From NCBI GenBank assembly GCA_003427395.1, contig BFEA01000018.1, positions 4,583,831-4,621,010 on the forward strand: a stretch of DNA of 37,180 nt. The letters are read 5' to 3'. The translations under genes were made by a program, and so were the position numbers. The notes beneath the pieces were generated by a model. That model was not told the DNA's origin. It saw nothing but the letters and a program-made list of their open reading frames with translations, and did no database searches. The stretch comes from Chara braunii. Lineage: Eukaryota > Streptophyta > Charophyceae > Charales > Characeae. Below are positions 24,240 to 34,820 of the stretch, one piece after another; position 1 is the first letter of the stretch, and each line of letters begins with the position of its first letter.

Positions 24240-25270
24240 ACCAATCCAACTTATGAATGTGACTGACCTGCCATTTTATATGACTAGGCCACACCAACTT
24301 ATGGTGTCCTAGCCTGGTAGCACAAATAAACGAAAGGCATATGACTAAGCCACACCAACTTATAGTGTGACCAGTTTCTGCCTAGACGATCGACATAAGG
24401 CGTATGACCGGGTCGCACCAACTTATGGTGGGGCTGGTCAACCTGAACGTTTGGCATACACAAATAATTGAACCTCCTCAACTTATGAGGGGCCAACCTT
24501 TACCTAAACAATGACAAAAGTCATATGACCAGGACACACCAACTTATGATGTGCATAGCCAGCCCAAACGGTGACATATAACATAAAACCATGCTACCCA
24601 ACTTATGAGTAGTCTAGGCCAACCTAGACAAAACCACATAAGCGAAAAACAAAATATCCCGAAACTTATGTGTTTGCCCAACTTTCGGAATATAACCATT
24701 TTCAACGAATAAACATAAGGCATAGAACTTACCACATCAACTTATGATGTGATTAGCCCCTGCCTAAACAATTGACATAAGGCGTATGACCGGACCGCAC
24801 CAACTTATGGTGAGGCTGGTCAGCCTAAACATTCGGCATACACAATTAACTGAACCACCTCAACTTATGAGGGGTCCAACCTTTGCCTGAACAACGACAA
24901 AAAACATATGACCAAGACACACCAACTTTTGATGTGCCTAGCCAGCCCAAACGGTGACATATAGCATAGAACTAGGTTACCCAACTTATAAGTAGTCTAG
25001 CCCAACCTAAACAGGCAACATGTGCGTGTGACCAAACAACCCACAACTTATGTGTTCGTTCGGCCTCCGTAACACAACTACATTCAATAAGTAAGGTCAC
25101 AATTTGTTTATATCTTCTGACGAGTGGTCAGGTCACCTCAACTTATAAGGATCCCCATCCAAACATCAGATTATGTTTAGAAAGAAAAAAAACCAAGTTT
25201 TATATTATCTCTCCGCCTTTTGTATTATTAGGGGCATAAGACTAACCACCCAACTTATGGATGAGTCAGC
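24240..25270. repeat. Array of about 16 covarying hairpin units (B2 array)
   Basis: Units with loop AACTTAT recur about every 60 bp. Arms vary but pair: ACACC/GGTGT extended by CTAGG/CCTAG (24284-24312); CACAC/GTGTG (24351-24369); CACC/GGTG with outer GACC/GGTC (24406-24439 and again 24788-24821); CCTC/GAGG (24476-24490, 24858-24872); CTAC/GTAG (24594 onward); CACATC/GATGTG (24733-24751). Compared with B1, where arms are mostly CCCC/GGGG or CCCT/AGGG, both sides of the stem have changed together. Some units (24655, 25131) pair poorly. Degenerate AACTTATG motifs continue to about 25580. The role is unknown. Confidence 0.85.
24340..25103. repeat. Higher-order repeat: two 382-bp blocks of six hairpins
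   Basis: Hairpins at 24351, 24406, 24476, 24535, 24594 and about 24663 recur in the same order at 24733, 24788, 24858, 24918, 24977 and about 25042, offset by 382-383 bases. Linkers match too (for example CATAAGGCGTATGACCG in both). The array therefore grew partly by duplication of a six-unit block. Confidence 0.85.
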
Positions 25271-25910
25271 CTGCCCAAAGTTACTTTCAATTTTATACTA
25301 TGAATCTTATTTTATTTTCTGCTTTATCTGCTACCGGCGTATATGGCTAGCCTGCCAACTCATGACGTCTAGCCTGCCAATGATACACTTAATGTATAAT
25401 TATATCAGATTGTATACTCTGGTTCCACTTATATTCGCGACTCATGACTTGGTCACACCAACTGATTAGTCTCTGTCAGTGTCCCCTTCATAAATAAATA
25501 TAGAACTGGACACACGCACTCAGAATATGCACAGCTCTGTTCAACAACAAAAGAAAACAAAGATTTTGAGAACCCAACTTATGAACCCCATCCTCTGTTA
25601 AGAAACCCCAAAGAAAACATGTGACTGGACCGTCCAACGTATGGAGCATCCCAACCTATGAAAGTCAAGCAAGCAGCCCAACATACAAAATGAAACATAG
25701 CACTGAGTCCACGCACTCAGAATGGACTAGTCTTTGGTTGACCTGGTCAAACTCAAGCAAAACACCTTTTTTCCGCCTTCCCCCAATTCATCCTATCTGA
25801 ATTCACTAAAGTAATATGAATTATCATACATACTTGTTAATTTAACCTTTTCAGATCAAGTTCTAAATTGAAAACAAAGTGAAATAATAACGTTTTTAGT
25901 CATACTTTCC

Positions 25911-26385
25911 CGACTGTTTGATCCCACGGGGCAGGGCTGATCAAACTAAAAATGGTTCCGGGATGTGAATCTTATATTGCTATCTATCCTTTCCGGTTGA
26001 CGTGATTGACTGTCTCACCGTCACTACCCTACTTCGACTGATGCAAAAAGAGACTCGGGACGTAGGAGAAGAGCATGAGGTGTTTTTTCTGGAATATAAG
26101 AATCGTATTTGGTGGGAAATGGTCATCGTGCCAAAAACAGAATGAGAACCTCACACCCTCGCGCCTGGAGTAGCAATGAACTGTATTGAATGATTGTCTG
26201 GGTCGGTGAATTGATGGATCGGTTCACTGGTCAGGGTCAATCGTACAGACTGATCAGTCGAACGATCAAGTAAGGGATTTCGGACTGTGATCCGGTTCGA
26301 TCCGTTTTTTTGAATAAGTGTTTGATAAATCGTTTGATTAAACAATCGATTGCCAACCGACTGAATGATTATTTAGTTTTCTTAT

Positions 26386-26439
<54 letters not shown>

Positions 26440-26703
26440 ATTGTTGATTGAACGATTGAGGGATTGATTGATTAATGGTTTCGAAAGATTGATGAACCAA
26501 TTTCCTTGATCGACCGAATAATCGATTAGTGGGGATTGATTGATTGATTGATCATTCCTTTGATTGATCGAGTCCATCGACTGATTGAAACACCCAAAGG
26601 ACTTGCAAGTTCCGCACAAATCTTTTCGCAGGTCTACTTGCCAGAGGTTGACAACCGAACTGGGTAGCCGATTGATCGATTGTCCAGCCCCCACAAAAGA
26701 AAC
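25911..26703. other. Spacer between B2 and the LINE
   Basis: There is no gene. From about 26150 the sequence is dominated by cryptically simple GATT/GATC-type motifs on both sides of a true tetranucleotide run. An open minus-strand frame here (26338-26694) encodes NQSI repeats and is an artefact of the simple sequence. Confidence 0.6.
26387..26442. repeat. GATT tetranucleotide microsatellite
   Basis: About a dozen GATT units occur with few interruptions. Scattered ATTG/GATT motifs continue to about 26560. Confidence 0.93.
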
Positions 26704-28973
26704 ATGGCTATTCTAAAGCATGAGGCGAGAAGGAAGAGAGGGAAAGGAAAAACACAGGTGGTTCGGTACCAAGGAGCAATGGGACATCACTCGATGGACT
26801 GGAGACCCTGGGATGGACAAGGGAGGATGAAGATGGGAGGGGACACAACTTCTTCCTCCTCTCATTCACCCCCCCCCCGAATCGGGTGGAGGAACCAAGC
26901 TCCCAACCATCCTCCTCCCAGGCAGAATTGTTGAGGGGAGTGCAGGAGACGAAGGAGTCGCAACAAGGGAGAGAAGGGAAACAGACCCCCCCCCGATCAT
27001 GGGTAGACAAGCTAAAAAAGACATATGCAGGTCAGACTCTGTCGGTGAAAAGGAAAGGGGAGGGGGAAGAGGATTTGGAGATCCCATTGGATAACATAAC
27101 TTCAGCCTCTGCCTTCTTCCTCACAAAGTTCCTGGCCGAACCAGAAGACAAGATAATCAATCAGGGGGGGAGGAAGCATAGGGTGAAGGCCCTCTCAGGG
27201 AATGTACTTAAAGAAAGGGATATAATTTATTCCACACATGCAAGCACCTGGGTCTTCTATGATGATGCAGCGTAAAAATCGACAAATGATAAGGTGGGTT
27301 GGATCAGGAAGCGTCTGGCAACCCTCAAAGGATCAGAGGAGGGAGCATGATAATTTTTTCTGATCCAGGCTGCCTCATCGACCGTCTTCACCGTAATCTG
27401 CATGTTCGATTCTGACAAATGGATAATGGACTCTTGGAGGAGCATATCATGCGGTCACTCAGAAGTTCGGATTTTCCCTTGGTCACCGCGGAAACAACAG
27501 AAACCTGAAGAAAAAAGAGAGCAGATGATGATAAACTACTACAGGGTGGAATTCAGGCATGTACCCATAAAAATCCAAGGAGCGTTTGTTCAAAAATTGG
27601 CTCAAAAATATGAAATCGTGGACTTCATTGATCCTCTTCCCCCTGACGTGGCCCCAAGGGACAACTATCTTATGATAGCCTTGGACTTACCCAAAGACCA
27701 CATCTTTTCCATTGATAAGGTTATCCCCTTTCGAGTAGGGGGTAAGGATTTTCGGATACACACATCACACAGAATCCGACCCTGGTGTTTCAAATGCCAG
27801 GTCTATAGGCATCTCTCTCTAAATCCAGAATGCCCTCCCCACCCTGTAAAAAGAATAAAGGCAACTGGCCGTCTCTTACGCGATCCCTTCAAAAATACCT
27901 GGTGGAGGACGGTGGATGCAAGGCACAAAGGATGGGTATATGTGGATGAGCCGCGAGAAGGAGGCGAAGTAAGGTGGTGGGAGTGGGAAAAAGGTGGCGA
28001 GGTAAACTGGGATTCAAAGCCGCCGGATCAATTGTCTCCACCCAAACCGGTAGAAGTACAAATGGAGAAGCCCGCGAATCGCATGCACTCCACGCACCTC
28101 CACCCCCCAAAGGGAGACAACCCACAGACGGAGGTTCGAACAGAGCCCAGCCCCCGAGACTTTATCACCCCGACTGATTTGGGGGAACTATGGCAGTCCC
28201 CTCCCCCCAAAAAGAAGACACCCCTCGGTAGACAAAGTAAACTGCCAAATCAGCCAACCAGAACGGACAGTCGCTTTCTAATACTGACAACAGAGACTGG
28301 GGGATCCGGAGCATCAGAACAACAGCAAGGACAACTGGAACAGCAAGCACAACTAGAAGAAGAGAAGAATGGCAAAATGCATGGAGGCTTGGAACCTCAG
28401 CCTGGAAGGGTACAGGTAGCCCAAGGGAAAGGAAAAGAAAAAGGAACACCCTTAGGGAAAGAAAGCGGAGAACAAAGGGTTAAGAAGGAAGGAGAAGAGG
28501 ATGGGAGGGGGAGAGGGGGTGGGAGGGGGTCAAGAAGAAAATTGCAACTGGGCCAGGAGGTCTCCCAGCAGGTAGCCAGCGAGCATATCCAACTGGAAAA
28601 AACAGTCCCCCAAGAACCCCCTCCAGCAGAATCCTCCCAGGGGTCTTTAGGCAGTGAGGTGCCCACCCCCCCTGGAACAGACCCCTTCCTGCAAGCCTTT
28701 GGGCCCCAACCCATGGATTGGGACCCACCGGCGCTCTCTTCGGATGTGGAGATGACTGACACTGCACCTGAGGCCTGGGGGACAAAGGGGGAAGAGGACA
28801 TAGAGACCAGATTAAGGGATCTGGCAGAGTGGCTGATCAGACAACTCCAGTCCCTGTACACAGGCCAAACAAAGACATACTGGGAGGCAACCTATGTACA
28901 GTTGTTCTCCCTTCTGGATGAGAGCCCCAACCTGAAACAGGCCTTGCAGCAGGGTCTAGGCAACAGGTGTTGA
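26704..28973 (+). pseudogene. LINE ORF1 remnant: DUF4283-like RNA-binding protein with zinc knuckle
   Basis: ORF1 proteins bind the element RNA and form the transposition particle with ORF2 protein. The likely start is ATG 26704. The frame changes at or near a C9 run (about 26870-26878), after which one frame runs from about 26886 to 28973, broken by TAA at 27273 and by adjacent TGA TAA at about 27348-27353. In the open part from 27402 (523 codons) residues 40-125 resemble the plant DUF4283 region. A zinc knuckle follows at residues 129-144 (Cys129, Cys132, His137, Cys144), with six rather than the usual four residues before the last cysteine. Residues 200-440 are rich in P, Q, E and G and probably disordered. 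The last 60 residues look helical. The family call rests on motif order, not on a search. Confidence 0.85.
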
Positions 28974-29702
28974 ACAGGATTTGGAATATTGTACATAGAA
29001 CTTTCCAACCTCCCTCACCTGCCGAAGCACCTGAAGCGAATGATACACGAAATATGTCTAAGACAGACAACCCCCCACCGCACCCCCCTGACCAGCCTCC
29101 CTTACAGGACGCCGCACAGGATGCCGCACGATTGGCCAAACACGCCACACAAACGGAGCGAGAAGAAAGAGAAACAGTGGAAATAGAGGAGACAGGCCCG
29201 TCAAACGAGTCAAGTTGCGCCGCCTAATTGAAAAAGGGTTATATCACAAGAGTGTGCCGAAGGGAGATAGGTACTGATCTTACCAATCAGGAAGAAAGCG
29301 GAGAAGTGGGAGCTAGGAATGTCACTCGCAGAATCCGAGAACCCGTATACCCCTGTCTACGGGGGAATGACATTACATGGATGACATATGTAGAGGAAAG
29401 GAGCACTCATAACCTCCGAAGTGACTGATTTCATAATTAGTCACTACGAGTCGGGTTCAATGGTCACCATCAGTGTTTCAACGGAGGGCCTGAAAATGGC
29501 CTACAAGGATATCTATATGAGATTCGAAGAAAACAAAGAGGCGGGGCTGCAATGGCATACACACAACCCTCTCTTAGATGTTCAACAACTAAAAATCAAG
29601 TCAAGCAATATCTGGTATACAGAGGAACTGCTGACGTGCATTTACGCAATCCTAAGGAAAAATATTCTCAACAGGGGAGTGCACTGGGATACGCAAGAAT
29701 GA
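28967..29702 (+). pseudogene. Unassigned ORF between LINE ORF1 and ORF2
   Basis: After the ORF1 stop, a different frame is open from 28967, overlapping the ORF1 end by a few bases. Its first ATG is at 29054. It continues to 29428 with a single in-frame TAA (29225-29227), and another frame is open from 29421 to 29702. The first part is rich in proline, aspartate and glutamate (for example ATQTEREERETVEIEE); the second part (29421-29702) is mixed and possibly folded, with several W and Y. I recognise no domain. It may be a third LINE ORF, the decayed end of ORF1, or an N-terminal extension of ORF2. Plant L1 elements as I know them have two ORFs, so it is worth a comparison with relatives. Confidence 0.5.
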
Positions 29703-29768
29703 ACGAAGTTTTCAAACCAATGAGGTAGGGTCCAGGCGCACATAGTTAACCAAGGTGGAAATATTTAA

Positions 29769-30595
29769 ATGAACTGGGTAGAAGTGGTATATGGGAAAAA
29801 CCAAAAGTGGAAATGCATGCTGCAGCAAGCGGACTTGGACATTGGAACGATCAACGTGAATGGCCTAGCATCACGTAACCCCGAAAAAATAAGAGCACTA
29901 TGGGATCTGATGAGAGGGGTGGGGGGAAGGTCGTAGCCAGATGTAGTATGCGTGGAAGAAACCCACTTAATGGACATTCCCGAGCATCACAGGGTCCGCA
30001 AGCAAGCCTGACCCTATCAGAGCTACCAAGCCTTTGGCCCACGACTGGGGAGCTCCGGGGTGACACTTTGGATTCCTCCCGAATCACGACTAGAAGTACT
30101 TTATTGGGAGAAGGACGAAGAAGAGGGTTAGTGGGTGAAAATCTTGGGGATGTTAGAAATCAAAGTAGTCTGCATAATAGCTATTTACGCCCCTAACACA
30201 ACCCGATAAAGACAGACCTTCTTCGAAAAGTTGGAAACCCTCCCTATTCCAGGGGTCCCGCTGATTCTAGCGAGGGATTTCAATGCCGCACCAGACAGGT
30301 GGCTTGACCGGTGGAGAGTCTCTCAGAGCACCATATATAATGCAGAGGAGGATGAGCGGATGTTGAAGGAATTATATGTTTCCCAAACACTTTTTGACAC
30401 CTTTAGGCGCAGTCACCCTACGGAAAAGCCTTTACCTGCTTTCGAAATAATGACCCCGCCAGATTATCCAAATCCCGTATCAACTTAATCCTGACCTCAG
30501 AAGAATTGGGAGGGGGACTTTCATTGGCAGCAATACTACCAATTATCCCGTACCCCGGATTGGACCACAGGATGGGCATGGCGGTCTGGACGCTA
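29769..30595 (+). pseudogene. LINE AP-type endonuclease domain
   Basis: The frame from 29769 to 30488 contains the endonuclease motifs in order: INVNGL (about 29850), DVVCVEETHL (from 29940), IYAPN (about 30183) and RDFNAAPD (about 30272). It is interrupted by TAG 29934, TGA 30009, TAG 30129 and TAA 30207. After a frame change near 30480, the strand continues as RINLILTSEEL and GLDHRMGMAVW, the position of the SDH catalytic motif, here LDH. The usual GDFN motif reads RDFN. The domain is clearly recognisable but not functional as it stands. Confidence 0.9.
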
Positions 30596-30693
30596 CGTAA
30601 ACGCCCAGACCAAGAAGCCAGCTACTACAAATTAAATACTTCTTTGCTTCAAACCGAATCCTTCCAGAAATACCTACGACAGGCCTGTGACTT

Positions 30694-32715
30694 TTGAAAA
30701 TCTCTTCGCCCACAACAAAAATCGCAGGTTACTTGGCTCAACAATGGTCTTTCTTCATGACAAAAAAAAGCAATGAATTCTTAAAGCAACTCGCTACTCA
30801 GAGATACCAACAAGAGATTAAAATTATCCACAACTTAGTAGAGGCGGAACAGGAACAAATGTCGCAAGAGCAGGAACAACGGACTGTTGAACTTCAGGAC
30901 CGTATCCAAGATTTGAAAAACCAACTTTTTGAACATGCAAGATATCGATGGCAAGGAGCCCAGACAAGGGCAAGGCTATCCAAATTTGCTACTGAGGGGA
31001 TGATGAATTCTCATTTCTTTAGCACAGCTAAAGCACGCACCTTGAGGACAACAATTGAAGGACTCTACGAACCCAGAGTTTAGGATGCCGACCTGGCCAT
31101 AACCACAGCCCGCTGTACTAAAATAACATGTCTTCTAAAAAGATTTGTTCTCTTCACACATAGACAAATCGGATGCCCTACGCCATGACCAACTGACAAG
31201 CCAATTCTTGAAATTCATGAACAAGGCCTTAACATCCGATCAACGCGACTCTATGGAAGTCCCTCTCTCCAAAAGTGAGATATGGACTGCCCTTCTCCAA
31301 ATGAAGGAGGAAAAAACACCAGGGATAGACGACTTCCCAAAGGGACTTCGAGAAACCACATGGGACTTCATGAGTCAAGATGTAATGAACTTCTATGACG
31401 AGGTTTGACTCACTGGGGGAATGGGGGAATGGGTGGGGCAAGAGATCCTAACCCTCATATACAAAAAGGAGGACAAGATGGACATTAGAAACTACAGACC
31501 AATCACACTGCTTACAGTCGTGTATAAAATGTTGTTTAAGGCCCTTGCGAATGATGATTTCAGTTATGGAAGACATCATCCACCCCCGCTCAAACGGGAT
31601 TCATGAAGAATAAAAATATACAAGAAAATATCCTGCTAATCCATGAGATCCTTCAACTAACGAGACACTCGCGTCAGAATGCGGCCCTAGTCTTTATCGA
31701 CTTTGAAAAGGCTTATGATCATGTGGACTGGTTGTTCTCAGACAAGTGTCTAGAGAAAATGAATTTTGGACCGAACTTCCGACGATGGATACAAATACTG
31801 CACCAAAACGCCACTACGTGTGTCCAAGTTAATGAGAGCCTTGCACCACCCATACAATTACAGCGCTCGGTGCGACAGGGGGACCCAATCGCTCCCTTCC
31901 TCTTTTTAATCATCATGGAAGCTTTAACTGCTAACCTTCAGACAAATAAAAATATCACAAAAATTAGAGTTTCACACATACCGGAGGATGCGATCCCGGT
32001 GTGCTCCCTGTTCGTAGACGATCTGACAATTATGGCGGAAGCCACATATCATAATATAGAGGAAATCCACCAGATGATTGAAAGGTTTGTGAGGGTATCC
32101 GACATGAGAGTGAACTGGGGGTCTAAGACACAGGGCTGGTGGATTCACTACCAAGGGGGGTGTCCGCCAGAATTACCACGCATTGCATGGAAGCCACTAG
32201 ACACCCCAATGAGGATCTTGGGAGTATCTTTGACCACGAAGGGGCGACCACCAATAAACGGCGAATGGATAGGCACCCCGACCCAACATAAATTAAATAA
32301 TTGGAAGAATAAACACAGTTCCCTCTTTGGGCGTGCCTTGGTGCTAAACAATGTGATCTTCGCAACACTATGGTACAAATCCCTCCTGTGGCCCCTGAGC
32401 AAACCGACATTAAGAAGCCTTAAAGGAAAAGCAGCGACTTTCTTATGGAGGGGAGATGGAGAGCTGACCAATGCAATAAGTCGTGTGACTTGGAACTCAG
32501 TCATACAACCGAAAGCAGGGGGAGGTCTGGGGATAATTGACCCCGCCACGCAAGTGCACGCGTTGCAAATCAAATGGATCGAAAAGCTCATCTTCACACC
32601 CCATAACCCATGGTGCGTCTTAGCTTTGGAACATCTGGCTCGCTTGGCCCCAGCAACCCCCCGCACGGTCCACCCGCTGACCTGGCTGGAGGATCGTTTC
32701 TGGGCAATCCCATGA
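30694..32715 (+). pseudogene. LINE reverse transcriptase domain and upstream linker
   Basis: The linker (30694-31083) is charged, probably coiled-coil (QEQMSQEQEQRTVELQDRI), and ends with the SHFFSTAKART segment usual before the RT. The RT starts at about 31259 (PLSKSEIWTALLQMKEEKTP) and includes the RNYRPITLL motif (about 31486), FIDFEKAYDHVDW with the first catalytic aspartate (31693-31731), RQGDPIAPFLF (about 31873), and the active-site loop FVDD (32011-32022). FADD or YADD is usual in LINEs, so valine is a variant. The part after the active site is open to 32715. Frame changes occur at about 31090-31140 and near 31605. Confidence 0.93.
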
Positions 32716-34347
32716 AAACTCCCACGCGGCAGGGTTCAGAAGAAGGGGGGCAGAGGGTGGATAGTTTTTGGCCATCCCTGCTGCAAACCTGGCGGAAGCT
32801 GCCACTCCCGAATAAGGTTTGTCCCGACCGATGATAATAAATCTATCACCAACCCCTGTTTGGAAATAGATGGCTGACAGACACGAGGGGCTGTATCATG
32901 ACAAGCTCATCTTCGTCTTGGAAAAGTTGGGTAGAAAATGAAATACTCAGAGTAGGGAATCTTTGAGACAATGACAGGCAAGATTGAAAAACAGGGGACC
33001 AGTTGCGCGATATCCTAAGATACTGCCACCACGCGGAAAAATCATTGAAAAAAAATTATAGAAAGGATACCGCTGGATTGGTACCGGATCCTCAAACGAG
33101 GTCCTATCCTGAAAGAAGGAGACTGGGTGGTAAGAACTGGGGCCCCACTGAGCATTGGCCTGATCCACATGGTGTTGTCGCAGACAGCCTTGGTTGAAGA
33201 CTATGCTATAGCTAAAACGGGTGTTCTCCAGGGAAGTAGGGCACCCTTAGTATGAAGAGACAAAACGACCCTACAAAGGGTAAGGGTCCTAGAAGAGAAG
33301 GGCCAAAGGGTTGCCTTCCAGACAGAAAGACCAATTCATGATTTGCCCTTCGACCCAGTAGAATGGATTTGGCAACATCCTCAAAGGAGAGGAGCAGCAG
33401 GAATAGGTCACAATAGTCTGTGGCAGATGTCGGTTAAATCTGCCTACAAGATGCTCTGACCCAAAAGACACTTGAAAGATATTATTAACAAAAGATGGGC
33501 TAGGCATTTGAATGTGGACCGCTCCCTCCTTTCCCCGATTAAATGGTTTAAGGAACAAAACTCTAAGCCAATAAAAATCACTTCTCTACAGTGGCAGATA
33601 GCTCACCGCTGCCTCCCAACCAATGATTGGCTGACAGACCGCGCAAACCGCGAACAAAAGGGGCTACTGCTCCCTTGGTGCCAGCGATGTCAGAGCCTTT
33701 TTCCCTTCTACAAAAAGGCGGAGACTATTGAGCATATTTTTATGCAATGTCCGATAGCGCAGTTCATATGGAGAAGGTGGGACCGCATCTGGCGAAAAAT
33801 GGTACCAAACATCCCCTGGCCCTGGACATGGCAGGCTATACTGGCAGGCCATTGGCCGCCAACAGCAACAGCCACGACACTTGTAGAAAATATGTATAGA
33901 TTGGGAAGGAGGGTTGTGATTTGGGCACTCTGGTGGCAAAGGTGCATTCTGGTCATGGAAAAAGTACGGGTGGAGGAGCCGGAGATTGAGGAACAGATTC
34001 GACAGCAGATCCAGCTGGAGCTTACACAGAGATGGTCGGAAACAAAGTCACAACTAGATCTTCTTAAACAAACAGGAGACATCAAGGGACGGATCACAAG
34101 CTTCTGCACAGATTGGATAGGAGGGGAAAGAGAGGGCTGGATAGCAAAAGTAGAGTGGAGCAGGGACAGAAGAGAAGAGACACGGGAATTAGACGAAATG
34201 AGAGATTATCGTTTGGTTTTTAAGGACTGGACTAATATAGAACCTTCATTCCCGCTACGCCCTCCCTCAGACTTCCAGGACCCTTTTCCACCACATGTCC
34301 TGTCACTGGTTGAGATCCTGTCTTTAACTCTTTTTGAACTGTCCTGA
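32716..34347 (+). pseudogene. LINE ORF2 C-terminal region with zf-RVT zinc domain
   Basis: The first 700 bp are badly decayed, with stops in all frames. At about 33427 the sequence MSVKSAYKML appears, the conserved segment before zf-RVT in plant elements, followed by a TGA and then an open frame to 34347. Within that frame, LPTNDWLTDR (about 33616) leads to the zinc ligands Cys70 and Cys73 (WCQRC) and His88 and Cys93 (EHIFMQC), then FIWRRW. This matches the zf-RVT pattern CX2C...HX4C. The last 170 residues are rich in W, R and E with no domain I can name. Confidence 0.88.
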
Positions 34348-34737
34348 TCTGCAGAAAAAGGAACCCTCCCTGGTGCCCTCTGGGGAAGGATCCTGCTAAC
34401 CTTGACAACAAGAACAGCCGGAGAGGGTTCTCCTCGAAGTGGTATCAGTGCTTAATGGGTCATCTGGTGCCCCTCTCTGGGGGGTGAAGAGATACGGAGG
34501 ACAAAGGCTTTATTCCTATCCAACTAGTCACATGGGATACACACACCTGCTCAGTCAATCCCCTGGGAGACAGGGCAATCAATGCTGGCAGGCATCATAA
34601 CCATGCTTCTCAAATGACTCTGTATATGATCTGTATGTGGGACGCTGGACCCGCTTTCCAGCAGGTGATGCTCCTCCCCCTGGGTGCTAGTGGTGACTGC
34701 TCGTATCAGCAGCACTGGCTCTGGCAGGGGTTGTGCT
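34348..34737 (+). other. LINE 3' untranslated region
   Basis: This 390-bp stretch follows the ORF2 stop and precedes the A tract. It contains the 28-nt block (34647-34674) that recurs 500 bp downstream, so the end of this UTR belongs to a sequence family shared with another retroelement. The sequence TGGTATCAGTGC at 34442 resembles a tRNA-Met primer site but is out of context. Confidence 0.75.

Positions 34738-34765
<28 letters not shown>
34738..34765. repeat. A tract of 28 bases: LINE poly(A) tail or SINE T tail
   Basis: On the plus strand this is the expected poly(A) of the LINE. On the minus strand it is a run of 28 T directly after the hairpin end of the SINE-like sequence at 34766-34885, where RNA polymerase III would terminate. 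Both readings are possible. Confidence 0.9.
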
Positions 34766-34770
<5 letters not shown>

Positions 34771-34820
34771 TGGCACTACCCATCCTAGCACGAGCCCGAC
34801 GTCCTCCACCGTGCAAGCAC

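Larger units (their letters stand above)
21905..25910. repeat. Large dispersed repeat B, copy B2 (non-coding, about 4.0 kb)
   Basis: This copy is collinear with B1. The GC-rich left part (to about 22430) is the most alike. The middle keeps the small inverted repeat (22677-22694), a TA/TG-rich microsatellite (about 22917-22952) and three GGCAGCGCTTCC-type units (23625-23830). The right part carries its own hairpin array, in which the arms differ from those in B1. Divergence from B1 is clearly greater than that between A1 and A2. No protein is recognised. Confidence 0.85.
29769..34347 (+). pseudogene. LINE ORF2 remnant: endonuclease, reverse transcriptase, zf-RVT
   Basis: ORF2 of L1 elements nicks target DNA and reverse transcribes the element RNA at the nick. 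The proposed start is ATG 29769, giving MNWVEVVYGKN and soon the endonuclease motif INVNGL. The frame changes near 30480, 30695, 31090-31140 and 31605, and in the 32716-33430 stretch, where stops are dense. All three domains can be followed: endonuclease (29769-30595), reverse transcriptase (about 31250-32150) and a C-terminal zinc domain (33680-33770). At about 1,500 codons the length is that of a complete L1 ORF2 plus an extended C-terminus. Most stops in the endonuclease part are one C-to-T change from CAG, CAA or CGA, which points to decay of a methylated copy. Confidence 0.93.
26704..34765 (+). mobile_element. Degenerate L1-clade LINE (non-LTR retrotransposon), near full length
   Basis: The element runs from a start codon at 26704 to the A tract ending at 34765, about 8.06 kb. 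Order is ORF1 (26704-28973), an unassigned middle ORF (about 29054-29702), ORF2 (29769-34347: AP-type endonuclease, reverse transcriptase, zf-RVT zinc domain) and a 3' UTR. ORF1 with a DUF4283-like region and zinc knuckle plus a C-terminal zf-RVT domain is the plant L1 arrangement. Frameshifts and many in-frame stops show that it is inactive. I could not identify target site duplications. The 5' edge may lie slightly upstream of 26704, where C-rich sequence separates it from the GATT-rich spacer. Confidence 0.95.

Noticed and set aside
26338-26694. Minus-strand frame with NQSI repeats
   Set aside because: It is a translation of the GATT tetranucleotide repeat.
34442-34455. tRNA-Met primer binding site of an LTR element
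   Set aside because: TGGTATCAGTGC is close to the consensus but lies in the LINE 3' UTR without an LTR on its left.
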